The notes beneath the pieces are model-generated. The model was not told the DNA's origin and searched no databases. It saw nothing but the letters and a program-made list of their open reading frames with translations. This document shows, piece by piece, positions 1 through 6,072 of a DNA stretch of 8,136 bases. The stretch covers positions 1 to 8,136 of the forward strand of contig CAMVAB010000038.1 of assembly GCA_947165335.1 (NCBI GenBank), in the 5' to 3' direction. Each line of letters starts with the position of its first letter. Position 1 is the stretch's first letter. The position numbers were made by a program, and so were the translations under genes. This stretch comes from an uncultured Pseudomonadota bacterium (GTDB taxonomy: Bacteria > Pseudomonadota > Alphaproteobacteria > Rs-D84).

Positions 1-408
1 AGTATTTTCCACGTGTTCTTTCATATCGTCTTCTACCGCAGTAATTCTGTCTTTGATGACAACAATTTCTTCCGAAGATAAACCTGGGGACGAAATTACA
101 TTTGAACCAGTTGTTGCAGTTGGTTTCACAGAATGTGCGACCTGTAAGTATTTGCTTGACGGCAACATACGTGTTGAATCCACATCTGTTGTAGACACCT
201 TCTTAGGTGTCACAGCAACTGCTTTTGATGTATCAAGACGAACAGATGCTGCACGATTTGATGTCGCAGTATTCGCCTTTACTGTTGCAGTATTGCTTGT
301 TGCGGTCTGTGTGCCCAATTTTTTTACAGTTGGCGCTGCATTTGCTACAAAGAAACAAAAACAAATCGCGCTTCCAGTAAATAATATTCTTAAGACTGTC
401 TTTTCCAT
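1..408 (-). CDS. Secreted Thr/Ala/Ser-rich protein, 3' end outside window (partial)
   Basis: This reading frame is open from an ATG at 408-406 to the left edge of the window. It gives 136 residues without a stop, so the C-terminus is missing. Residues 1-24 look like a Sec signal peptide: a short charged start, a hydrophobic core with the run ICFCFFVANA, and likely cleavage after VANA. Residues 25-110 are a low-complexity stretch rich in Thr, Ala, Ser and Val with spaced Lys/Arg, as in an unstructured periplasmic or surface linker. From about residue 111 the sequence becomes charged and helical (SSEEIVVIKDRITAVEDD), with hydrophobic spacing that could begin a coiled coil. It starts 18 bp after the stop of the outer-membrane barrel gene on the same strand, so the two are probably co-transcribed. 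The ribosome site is weak (GAGA-like). I do not recognise a family. An adhesin-like or envelope-spanning stalk protein is possible but unproven. Confidence 0.7.
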   Translation of the reverse strand, partial: MEKTVLRILFTGSAICFCFFVANAAPTVKKLGTQTATSNTATVKANTATSNRAASVRLDTSKAVAVTPKKVSTTDVDSTRMLPSSKYLQVAHSVKPTATTGSNVISSPGLSSEEIVVIKDRITAVEDDMKEHVENT

Positions 409-426
409 GATCTTTTTCTCTATTTT

Positions 427-1140
427 TTAAAACGAATATCTTATCCCTGCAGACAACGAATTATCCATGATTAATCCAAAATCCGTCTTAACATACGATG
501 TGCCACCCGGAACGTTTACTTTTAAATCGCCTCCATCAAACACAGCAAAACGGTATCTTAAATCAAAATTAACCTTTTCATCCAATTTATACGACCACCC
601 CAACATAGCAGCCCCCATCGGAGATATATTTGTTTCAGATTTTTTTGCCAACCAATTTGCATCCACAGACGCATTTACTGCGGCCATACCAACACCAAGC
701 CCCGCATAAAAACCATGATTTAATTCGTAATACCCATTCAAAGTTAAATAAAAGGTTTCTAAATCGAAATCGTATTTTTCACTTGAAAAACCGTCATTGT
801 ATTCCATTTCGTTTTCTGAATATCTTCCGATATAACCGAATTCGACATCGCCACGCCACTGTTTAAATCCCTGGTAACCCAGAAAAACATTCATACCAAC
901 CATAGATTTAAAATTAAAATCGTCAGACCCCAGATGCGCCCCAGTTTCATCTTTGTATTTATTCTTCCAATCTAAAAACGATAAAGAGCCACGAATTCCC
1001 ATATATGCGGTGTTTTCGTTATAACGCGGACGAAAATTTAAATCGCCATAAAAATCTTTGTTTGTCGTGTAATCACCAGCCCCATATACCAAGCATGGAA
1101 CCATAAACACACCCATGAAACACAAAAAGATTTTTTTCAT
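427..1140 (-). CDS. Outer-membrane beta-barrel protein (Omp25/opacity-like)
   Basis: The 237-aa product begins with a signal peptide (MKKIFLCFMGVFMVPCLVYG, cleavage near residues 20-21). The mature part has alternating polar and aromatic strands (FLGYQGF about 86-92, VEFGYIGRY about 99-107, YLTLNGYYEL 131-140, FDLRYRFAVF 192-201). It ends in AGIRYSF; the terminal Phe is the classic C-terminal signal read by the BAM machinery. Size and pattern fit the small 8-stranded barrel superfamily of alphaproteobacterial Omp25/RopB and opacity proteins (PF13505-like). That family usually gives envelope stability or surface adhesion, but sequence alone does not fix the role. The ATG at 1140 is well supported: an AAAGAGG ribosome site lies 10 nt upstream and a promoter with extended -10 precedes it. 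It is transcribed divergently from ftsE and leads a probable two-gene operon with the secreted protein downstream. Confidence 0.85.
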   Translation of the reverse strand: MKKIFLCFMGVFMVPCLVYGAGDYTTNKDFYGDLNFRPRYNENTAYMGIRGSLSFLDWKNKYKDETGAHLGSDDFNFKSMVGMNVFLGYQGFKQWRGDVEFGYIGRYSENEMEYNDGFSSEKYDFDLETFYLTLNGYYELNHGFYAGLGVGMAAVNASVDANWLAKKSETNISPMGAAMLGWSYKLDEKVNFDLRYRFAVFDGGDLKVNVPGGTSYVKTDFGLIMDNSLSAGIRYSF

Positions 1141-1170
1141 TTCTGTTTTGCCTCTTTCGTTATCATATAC

Positions 1171-1199
1171 ATTTTATCATAATTATTAAATTTTTTCAA
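1171..1199 (-). promoter_or_regulatory. Promoter of the outer-membrane barrel gene
   Basis: On the minus strand TTGAAA (1199-1194) is followed after exactly 17 bp by TAAAAT (1176-1171). The TGA just before the hexamer makes an extended -10. Transcription would start near 1164 and give a leader of about 24 nt carrying the AAAGAGG ribosome site. The 12-mer TTATGATAAAAT recurs at the promoter of the VirB2-like gene. Confidence 0.65.
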
Positions 1200-1246
1200 A
1201 AAAATTTTTGGTAAAACTTTTTGCCGCATAACTTTTTAATAAGACC

Positions 1247-1275
1247 TTGCCCAAATTAAAAAATTTTACTATCAT
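1247..1275 (+). promoter_or_regulatory. Promoter of the ftsE operon, possibly giving a leaderless mRNA
   Basis: TTGCCC (1247-1252), a 17-bp spacer and TATCAT (1270-1275) form a plausible sigma-70-type promoter. The hexamer ends only 9 bp before the ftsE ATG at 1285, so initiation at the usual distance falls at about 1282-1284. No Shine-Dalgarno-like sequence lies in the AT-rich stretch before the ATG. Unlike the other promoters here it has no TGn extension. Confidence 0.5.
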
Positions 1276-1284
1276 AATCCTATC

Positions 1285-2073
1285 ATGGAAGGTAAAACGA
1301 CAATATCTTTTGCGAATGTTTGTGCTAATTATGATGGCAGACACGATGTTTTAACAGATGTCTCCTTTAATATAAGTGGCGGAGCGTTCTATTTTTTAAC
1401 TGGCCCAAGTGGTGCAGGAAAAACAACTTTGTTGCGTCTTATATACCAATTACATAAACCATCAAACGGATCAATTAAATTATTTGGGCAAGATTGTGAT
1501 AATATTTCCCATGACGAAATTTCTCAACTTCGTCATAAAATGGCCATTGTTTTTCAAGAATACTCGTTAATTTCGCATATGACAGTATTTGACAATGTCG
1601 CATTACCGTTACGCGTACGTGGTTTTAGTAACGATAAAATTAAAAAACTGGTTACAAAGACTCTTGAATGGGTTGGTTTGGGAAAATATGCTGATACGTA
1701 TCCAATGGAATTAAGTGGCGGACAACAACAACGTGTATCTGTTGCACGTGCGATAATTATCCAACCTTCTATTTTACTAGCTGATGAACCAACTGGAAAT
1801 TTGGACGATGAAAACGCATCACGTTTAATGGAATTGTTTATACAAATGAACAAAACATTTGGCACAACAATTATATTGGCGACCCACAATAAAAAATTAT
1901 TAGATACATACCATTTTCCTGTAATCATGATCGAAAATCATCATGTTGCTTTTTCCGGCACTGGAAATGCTTCTGATTTTGATATCTCTCGAAAATGGAA
2001 GGGACCAAAACCACAATCACAAAATGATTTTATGGAAATTTCAAAACAATTTGAAAACATTGGGAATTCATAA
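1285..2073 (+). CDS. ftsE: Cell division ABC transporter ATP-binding protein FtsE
   Basis: This is the cytoplasmic ATPase of the FtsEX complex. FtsEX uses ATP hydrolysis to switch on periplasmic peptidoglycan hydrolases at the division septum rather than to move a substrate. The 262-aa protein has all ABC motifs in order: Walker A GPSGAGKTT (40-48), Q-loop Gln91, signature LSGGQQQR (143-150), Walker B ILLADE (163-168) with catalytic Glu168, D-loop NLDD (172-175) and switch His201. FtsX follows directly (TAATG, one-base overlap), which separates it from LolD or MacB-type ATPases. The start is forced: upstream in frame there is a stop at 1240-1242 and no ATG, GTG or TTG between. The protein is about 40 residues longer than E. 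coli FtsE (222 aa); the extra C-terminal part (about 222-262) is polar and Gln/Asn/Lys-rich. No ribosome site is visible. Confidence 0.92.
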   Translation: MEGKTTISFANVCANYDGRHDVLTDVSFNISGGAFYFLTGPSGAGKTTLLRLIYQLHKPSNGSIKLFGQDCDNISHDEISQLRHKMAIVFQEYSLISHMTVFDNVALPLRVRGFSNDKIKKLVTKTLEWVGLGKYADTYPMELSGGQQQRVSVARAIIIQPSILLADEPTGNLDDENASRLMELFIQMNKTFGTTIILATHNKKLLDTYHFPVIMIENHHVAFSGTGNASDFDISRKWKGPKPQSQNDFMEISKQFENIGNS

Positions 2074-2912
2074 TGAAACGGGCACCTCTTGTTTTTTCAC
2101 TGGTTCGAGAACAATCAATATTTATGACAGCAGTCATAACAGTGTTGACATTTTTATCGGTACTTGCTTTTGGAATTGCCTTGTCTATCGGCACTGGTGT
2201 AATTCGTTGGAACAATGAATGGAACAAATATGCAACTGTACAAATCACAAATCCTGATAATACCCAATCTGTAAAAAAGATTTTTGATGACAACAAAAGT
2301 AAAATTGTATCTGTGAAAGAAATATCGAAAACAGATATGGAACAAATGATGCAACCATGGATTTCCACAGGTGCGAAAATAAACAATTATTTGCCACAAA
2401 TGTTTGAAATAAAAATTAAAAAGGCATCTGATGTAAAAATATTACGAGAACAAATCGCACCAAAGGCAAAATTCCTGACACATTCTTCTGCATTAAAAAA
2501 TTCTATATCTGCTGGTTGGAAATTATTTAGCATAACCGCATTTATATTGGTTTTGATTTTGGTTTCTATTGGTGTGTGTATATCTTATATTTCAAGAAAT
2601 ATCGCAATGTTACATAAACACGAATTAGAAATATTAAATCAGGTTGGAGCAACAGATAAATTTATTGCACGACAAATGCAAATCATTATTGCAAAAATAA
2701 GTAGCATCGCCGCTCTTATCGGTTTTATTTTGGCTGTACCAATTATTGCTATAATTCTTTCTACGGCACATTCTGCGCGCGTTGGGTTGCTTGCAACTTT
2801 AACATTGTCAGGATTTGATTTAGCTTTGCTGTCAGTATTGCCAATAGCAATTGTGATTTTCTCTGTGTACATAACAAAAACAACAACAATAAAAATATTA
2901 TCTGAAAAATAA
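2073..2912 (+). CDS. ftsX: Cell division protein FtsX (ABC transporter permease)
   Basis: This is the inner-membrane partner of FtsE. It transmits ATP-driven shape changes to peptidoglycan hydrolases or their activators in the periplasm. The 279-aa protein has the FtsX layout: TM1 about 19-43, a periplasmic domain about 44-150, then TM2 about 151-172, TM3 about 203-230 and TM4 about 249-268. Between TM2 and TM3 lies the family-typical cytoplasmic stretch ELEILNQVGATDKFIARQM (184-202), resembling the E(I/L)..L(V)GA....I..P coupling segment that contacts the ATPase. The long cytoplasmic N-terminal tail of E. coli FtsX (352 aa) is absent, as in many alphaproteobacterial and Gram-positive forms. 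The start ATG overlaps the ftsE stop by one base (TAATG) and a GGGA element lies about 8 nt upstream, so translation is probably coupled and the two subunits matched in amount. Confidence 0.9.
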   Translation: MKRAPLVFSLVREQSIFMTAVITVLTFLSVLAFGIALSIGTGVIRWNNEWNKYATVQITNPDNTQSVKKIFDDNKSKIVSVKEISKTDMEQMMQPWISTGAKINNYLPQMFEIKIKKASDVKILREQIAPKAKFLTHSSALKNSISAGWKLFSITAFILVLILVSIGVCISYISRNIAMLHKHELEILNQVGATDKFIARQMQIIIAKISSIAALIGFILAVPIIAIILSTAHSARVGLLATLTLSGFDLALLSVLPIAIVIFSVYITKTTTIKILSEK

Positions 2913-3421
2913 TGAAATACATCCCTGCATCTTTGATACTGATATGTTGTTTTATATTTGGTGGAATTATGTTTAAAACAATTACGCCTCCAAAATGTGG
3001 CAAACTTGAACAAACGGATACTATATTTGTTTTAACTGGGGACACACGTCGCATACCATATGCAATGAAAAAACTTGATAAATTGCAATACGGAAATTTG
3101 TATATAATCGGTGCAGGTGCGCAACAAAACATTACAACAAAAAAACATATATTTATTGAAACAGCATCTAAATCGACATATCAAAATGCACTGGCAATAA
3201 AAAACATTGTTGACCAAGACCGTCTTAACCGCATAGTAATTGTTACAACCGAAGATCATATGAATCGTGCACTTTATCTATTACGCGACACATTACCTGA
3301 TACAGAAATTATCGCATGTCCTGCTTCATTAACAGGTATGCCAACACCGATTCGTTTGAAACGTTGGAGCATTGAATATCTAAAATATATTGTGACATTG
3401 TTTGGAATAAAGGAAAGTTAG
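2912..3421 (+). CDS. DUF218 (YdcF/SanA/ElyC-like) membrane-anchored protein
   Basis: The 169-aa product has an N-terminal hydrophobic anchor (about 3-21) followed by a DUF218 domain facing the periplasm. Family hallmarks appear in order: beta-strand plus glycine loop IFVLTGDTRR (38-47), IIGAG (65-69), the S-x-x-T-x-x-N-A signature in ETASKSTYQNA (83-93), and VTTEDHMNRA (111-120) matching the usual (L)VTs.yHm.RA. E. coli relatives ElyC and SanA affect peptidoglycan and envelope polymer integrity; the exact chemistry of the family is unsettled. It is shorter than many members, which is normal for the alphaproteobacterial copies found downstream of ftsX. The start overlaps the ftsX stop (TAATG) with no good ribosome site, so translational coupling is likely. 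The stop abuts the acyltransferase start. Family assignment is firm; the specific substrate is unknown. Confidence 0.8.
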   Translation: MKYIPASLILICCFIFGGIMFKTITPPKCGKLEQTDTIFVLTGDTRRIPYAMKKLDKLQYGNLYIIGAGAQQNITTKKHIFIETASKSTYQNALAIKNIVDQDRLNRIVIVTTEDHMNRALYLLRDTLPDTEIIACPASLTGMPTPIRLKRWSIEYLKYIVTLFGIKES

Positions 3422-4129
3422 ATGTTACGAACAATAATTTTTAAAACAATTCTCGGATTTTGGTTTTTAACTTTTATGCCACTGTTGTTGATTGGGTTAA
3501 TATCCAGTAAATTCGAACGCAATATTATTGTGGCTGACGCATGGGGCGCATTGATTCTTGCACGCATTATTATGGGTATAAAATACGAAATTCATTATCC
3601 GGCAGTCAATGAAAATGGTATACCATTGAAACATAATGTAAATCAACGACTTGATGGACGCGCAATTATTGCTGCTAAACACATGTCGATGCTTGAAATA
3701 GCGATACTTATCACACATGTTCCGAATGCCTTTTTCATTATGAAAAGGGAATTGCTTTGGATACCTGTTTATGGATGGGCATTTTATCGTATTGGTTTAA
3801 TAGGTGTTAATCGTGCACGTGGTGCGACAAACATGTTGGAATTAACACAACGTGTTATGAATAATATTACAAAAGGTATGACACTTATAATTTTTCCAGA
3901 AGGTACACGTGTTGCTCCTGGTCAGAAAATACCATTAAAACGCGGTCTGTTATTTTTAGCTGAAAATTTAAAATTGCCAATTATGCCAGTTGGCACAGAC
4001 ACTGGTTTATATTGGCCAAAACGTGGGAAGATGAAACCAGGTACCGCACATGTTTATTTTGAAGAAATCTTACCTGCTTCGGCAAGTTTGTCTGAAATTC
4101 AAAAAGCAATAAACAAACACAGTTGTTAA
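3422..4129 (+). CDS. plsC: 1-acyl-sn-glycerol-3-phosphate acyltransferase (PlsC-like)
   Basis: This is a lysophospholipid acyltransferase that would put the second acyl chain on lysophosphatidic acid, giving phosphatidic acid, at the inner membrane. The 235-aa protein has a hydrophobic N-terminal segment (about 8-27). The catalytic block is KHMSMLE with His87 and Glu92: an HX4E form instead of the more common HX4D. Motif II lies around RELLWIPVYGWAFYRIG (109-125), motif III is FPEGTRVAPGQK (158-169) and motif IV is PIMPVGTDTG (186-195). FPEGTR followed by PGQK is typical of the proteobacterial PlsC branch in which HX4E also occurs, so I do not read the Glu as inactivating. The ATG directly follows the upstream TAG, and AGGA (3411-3414) gives a ribosome site 7 nt before it. 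It ends the ftsEX operon. A specialised acyltransferase such as for lyso-ornithine lipid is an alternative. Confidence 0.83.
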   Translation: MLRTIIFKTILGFWFLTFMPLLLIGLISSKFERNIIVADAWGALILARIIMGIKYEIHYPAVNENGIPLKHNVNQRLDGRAIIAAKHMSMLEIAILITHVPNAFFIMKRELLWIPVYGWAFYRIGLIGVNRARGATNMLELTQRVMNNITKGMTLIIFPEGTRVAPGQKIPLKRGLLFLAENLKLPIMPVGTDTGLYWPKRGKMKPGTAHVYFEEILPASASLSEIQKAINKHSC

Positions 4130-4133
4130 AAAA

Positions 4134-4547
4134 TTACTTACACCAACTTTGACGTTTACCACCAGAATATGGGCGTCCGATTTTTTCATTAATTAAAACT
4201 AATCCAACATCTCTGTTTGCGGAATCAAAAACGTTCGCGTCTATGCGGCCCGCGTATTTATCATTTTTGACGTTTTTAATTTCTATCACAGATCCAACAG
4301 GGATAAGTTCGCCCAATCTTTGTTTTGCATATTCTGCCCGTTTAATTTCAGATTCACAATTTCCATGCAATTCGGGCGTATCAACATTACGCAAACGAAC
4401 ACTGACCGACATTATCTCTATACCATCTGCCAATAAAACATTAGCTATAAATGTATCGCCATCAACAATACGTTTTACCTGGACAGGTGTGGAAAAAGCG
4501 TTTCCACACAAAAACATCCCGGCAATAAATACACACAATTTTTTCAT
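4134..4547 (-). CDS. Secreted thermonuclease-like protein (SNase domain)
   Basis: The chosen start (ATG 4547-4545) gives 137 aa with a signal peptide (MKKLCVFIAGMFLCGNAFS, cleavage near residue 19), so it acts in the periplasm or outside. The staphylococcal nuclease fold is clear: VDGDTF (28-33) holds the calcium-binding Asp31. RLRNVDTPE (51-59) supplies Arg51, Asp56 and Glu59, equivalent to Arg35, Asp40 and Glu43 of S. aureus nuclease. DKYAGR (96-101) supplies the third catalytic Arg (Arg87 equivalent), with the one-residue insertion common in alphaproteobacterial copies. All catalytic residues are present, so a Ca-dependent phosphodiesterase on DNA or RNA is expected. A longer ATG start at 4568 would add MVAKITI before the charged n-region; I reject it because 4547 forms the TAATG overlap with the tolB stop used elsewhere in this window. 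It is probably translated by coupling to tolB. Its 3' end lies 4 bp from that of plsC. Confidence 0.85.
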   Translation of the reverse strand: MKKLCVFIAGMFLCGNAFSTPVQVKRIVDGDTFIANVLLADGIEIMSVSVRLRNVDTPELHGNCESEIKRAEYAKQRLGELIPVGSVIEIKNVKNDKYAGRIDANVFDSANRDVGLVLINEKIGRPYSGGKRQSWCK

Positions 4548-5869
4548 TATGGTAATTTTGGCGACCATGTTGGTTCTGTTCCATTTAAATTATCAGGCAA
4601 ATCTATGTCATAGATATTTTGTCCGGTAATATCAACACTGCGAATATGGCTTACACGTTCTTCGCCGTCTTCTGTGCGTTCTGTTTCATAATAAACGACA
4701 CGACGTGATCCTGGGGCCCAAGATGGCGCTTCCATATACCAACCGCCAGCCAATATTTTTTCATGTCTGCCTTCGGGGTTCATAACACCAATATAAAATG
4801 TATCATCAGCCATTTTTGTAAAAGCAATAAATTGTCCGTCTGGCGACCACGCAGGTGTCGCATAACGGCCTGCTCCAAAAGTTATACGTTTTTGTTTTCC
4901 GCTATTTAAATCAAGGACATGTATCTGTTGTGATCCTGATGAATCAGAATTAAAAGCCATATGACGACCATCTGGGGAATACGATGGACTTGTATCTATA
5001 TGATTGCCAAAAGTCAATTGACGCAATGATTTAGAAGATATGTCGTATTCATATATATTTGTAATTCCATTTTTAACCAAAGATAATGCTACTTTATTTC
5101 CATCTGGTGAAAAACGTGGGGCAAAACTCATTCCGCCAAAATTACCGAGTTTTGTCTGGTCACCATTATCTAAATTCAAAACCCAAACCATAGGATCATC
5201 ATTACGATATGATAAAAATACAACAGTCGACATATTCGGTGAAAAATGCGGCGACATTACAAAAGTCTTTTTATCAGATAAATATCTCATACCATATCCA
5301 TCTTGGTCCATGATAGCCATACGTTTAACACGATTTGTCACAGAACCTGTTTCGGCAATAAATACTATTTGTGTATCAAAATACCCTATTTCGCCAGTTA
5401 AACGTTCATAAATGGCATCTGCCATGATATGAGCCAAACGACGCACAGATTTTTTAGAAGCAATCAAACTTTGTGCTTCTATTTGTTCATGGCCATTAAC
5501 GTCCCATAAATAAAATTCGAGTTTGTAATTGTCTTTGCCTTCGTTTTTAATGCTTGCTTGGACTAAAGCTTGCGTTTTAATAGCCAACCAACTTTTGAAA
5601 TTTGGCATTTCGTTCATTTTAACATATTCAGGAAACGCATCATGATTAACTATCCGAAACAAACCTGTTCTTTTTAAATCATTTTCAACGACTTCGCGCA
5701 ACATTTTCGCATCAGAATTTGAAACTTTGCCCACAACTTCAAATTTTTGAACAGCAATAGCTATTGGATCAACACCCCCAGCGACCACATCAACATGCAA
5801 TTCTGCGCGCGTATTCGTAATAAAAAAACACGAAAACAAAGCAAACAAAAAACATAAAAATTTACGCAT
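4547..5869 (-). CDS. tolB: Tol-Pal system protein TolB
   Basis: TolB is a periplasmic protein that binds Pal and TolA and couples inner-membrane energy to outer-membrane constriction during division. The 440-aa protein (E. coli 430) has a signal peptide (MRKFLCFLFALFSCFFITNT, then RA, with cleavage before ELHVDV). An N-terminal alpha/beta domain follows (about 30-160; QKFEVVGKV and a DLKRTGLFRIV stretch near 64-74). Then comes a six-bladed beta-propeller with TolB/PD40 repeats SPHFSP (206), APRFSPDG (250), SPSYSPDG (294), TPAWSPDG (338), APSWAPG (381) and EPTWSPKLP (432-440). The last is the usual TolB C-terminal ending. The ATG at 5869 has a tandem AAGGAAAGGA ribosome site ending 6 nt before it. 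A TTG at 5908 would add a Leu-rich stretch read from a TAA repeat and is unlikely. No pal or tolA lies beside it; the downstream partner is the nuclease gene. Confidence 0.95.
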   Translation of the reverse strand: MRKFLCFLFALFSCFFITNTRAELHVDVVAGGVDPIAIAVQKFEVVGKVSNSDAKMLREVVENDLKRTGLFRIVNHDAFPEYVKMNEMPNFKSWLAIKTQALVQASIKNEGKDNYKLEFYLWDVNGHEQIEAQSLIASKKSVRRLAHIMADAIYERLTGEIGYFDTQIVFIAETGSVTNRVKRMAIMDQDGYGMRYLSDKKTFVMSPHFSPNMSTVVFLSYRNDDPMVWVLNLDNGDQTKLGNFGGMSFAPRFSPDGNKVALSLVKNGITNIYEYDISSKSLRQLTFGNHIDTSPSYSPDGRHMAFNSDSSGSQQIHVLDLNSGKQKRITFGAGRYATPAWSPDGQFIAFTKMADDTFYIGVMNPEGRHEKILAGGWYMEAPSWAPGSRRVVYYETERTEDGEERVSHIRSVDITGQNIYDIDLPDNLNGTEPTWSPKLP

Positions 5870-5875
5870 ATAAAA

Positions 5876-5885
5876 TCCTTTCCTT
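5876..5885 (-). promoter_or_regulatory. tolB ribosome binding site
   Basis: The minus strand reads AAGGAAAGGA, two overlapping Shine-Dalgarno cores. The nearer ends 6 nt before the ATG at 5869. This decides the start in favour of the 440-aa form over the TTG at 5908. Confidence 0.8.
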
Positions 5886-5890
5886 TTACC

Positions 5891-5905
5891 TAATAATAAT
5901 AATAA
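5891..5905. repeat. Trinucleotide repeat (TAA)5 in the tolB leader
   Basis: Five perfect TAA units on the plus strand (TTA on the tolB sense strand) lie between the predicted tolB -10 hexamer and its ribosome site, at about +1 to +15 of the transcript. Tracts like this can change length by slippage. Whether this one varies cannot be seen from one sequence. Confidence 0.85.
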
Positions 5906-5911
5906 CAATAG

Positions 5912-5939
5912 ATTTTAACATACAAATATAAAAAATCAA
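5912..5939 (-). promoter_or_regulatory. Probable tolB promoter
   Basis: On the minus strand TTGATT (5939-5934) and TAAAAT (5917-5912) are 16 bp apart, and TGT precedes the hexamer (extended -10). The predicted start near 5905 would give a leader of about 36 nt. The surrounding DNA is very AT-rich, so the -35 is only moderately certain. Confidence 0.5.
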
Positions 5940-5998
5940 AAAATTAACAGCCATACAACCAACAACACATATGTCTATATTTTCGCCATTACAACCGT

Positions 5999-6012
5999 AT
6001 ACATAAATGTAT
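5999..6012. promoter_or_regulatory. Palindrome upstream of the RHH gene promoter (operator candidate 1)
   Basis: ATACAT and ATGTAT flank a central AA, giving a perfect 6-bp inverted repeat just upstream of, and touching, the -35 hexamer. The TGTA/TACA half-site recurs at 6020-6023 and 6026-6029. This is the layout expected for an autoregulating ribbon-helix-helix repressor. Confidence 0.5.
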
Positions 6013-6029
6013 TGACAAATGTAAATACA
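6008..6029. promoter_or_regulatory. Inverted repeat over the -35 (operator candidate 2)
   Basis: TGTATT (6008-6013) and AATACA (6024-6029) form a perfect inverted repeat around a 10-bp centre. It shares its left half-site with the palindrome at 5999-6012 and covers the -35 and much of the spacer, so a bound protein would block RNA polymerase. Confidence 0.45.
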
Positions 6030-6039
6030 ATGATATAGT
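6012..6039 (+). promoter_or_regulatory. Strong promoter of the RHH/DinD-like cassette
   Basis: A perfect -35 TTGACA (6012-6017), a 16-bp spacer and TATAGT (6034-6039) with TGA before it (extended -10) make this the best sigma-70-type promoter in the window. Start is expected near 6046. Such a strong promoter buried in inverted repeats suggests it is normally repressed. I see no alphaproteobacterial SOS box (GTTC-N7-GTTC) around it. Confidence 0.7.
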
Positions 6040-6056
6040 CAGTTGTAATTACTGAC
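6038..6056. promoter_or_regulatory. Inverted repeat at the transcription start (operator candidate 3)
   Basis: GTCAGT (6038-6043) and ACTGAC (6051-6056) are perfect reverse complements around a 7-bp centre that overlaps a second small palindrome, GTAATTAC (6045-6052). The repeat runs from the -10 across the predicted start site. It could be an operator or a small hairpin at the 5' end of the mRNA. Confidence 0.45.
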
Positions 6057-6060
6057 GTAT

Positions 6061-6065
6061 AGGAG
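6061..6065 (+). promoter_or_regulatory. Ribosome binding site that selects the GTG start at 6073
   Basis: AGGAG lies 7 nt before the GTG at 6073, an ideal distance. An in-frame TTG at 6067 is only 1 nt away from it and cannot be the start. Confidence 0.8.
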
Positions 6066-6072
6066 ATTGTCA

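Noticed and set aside
53..430. Open frame on the plus strand, 125 aa
   Set aside because: It is antisense to the secreted Thr/Ala-rich protein, which has a signal peptide, operon context and composition that make sense; the plus-strand frame has no ribosome site or family pattern.
1205..1240. Direct repeat ACTTTTT (1216-1222 and 1231-1237) upstream of ftsE
   Set aside because: Seven bases in AT-rich DNA is too short to separate from chance.
1554..3259. Several minus-strand open frames of 75-124 aa opposite ftsE, ftsX and the DUF218 gene
   Set aside because: All lie antisense to well-supported genes, have no ribosome sites, and show no domain pattern.
4548..4568. ATG start adding 7 residues to the nuclease
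   Set aside because: The start at 4547 gives a cleaner signal peptide and the TAATG overlap seen at other junctions. It remains possible, as neither start has a ribosome site.
5870..5908. TTG start adding 13 residues to TolB
   Set aside because: It would translate the (TAA)5 tract and overlap the predicted start site; the ATG at 5869 has a tandem ribosome site and begins a normal signal peptide.
5890..6072. SOS (LexA) box in front of the DinD-like cassette
   Set aside because: Neither GTTC-N7-GTTC nor CTGT-N8-ACAG is present; the palindromes there have other sequences.
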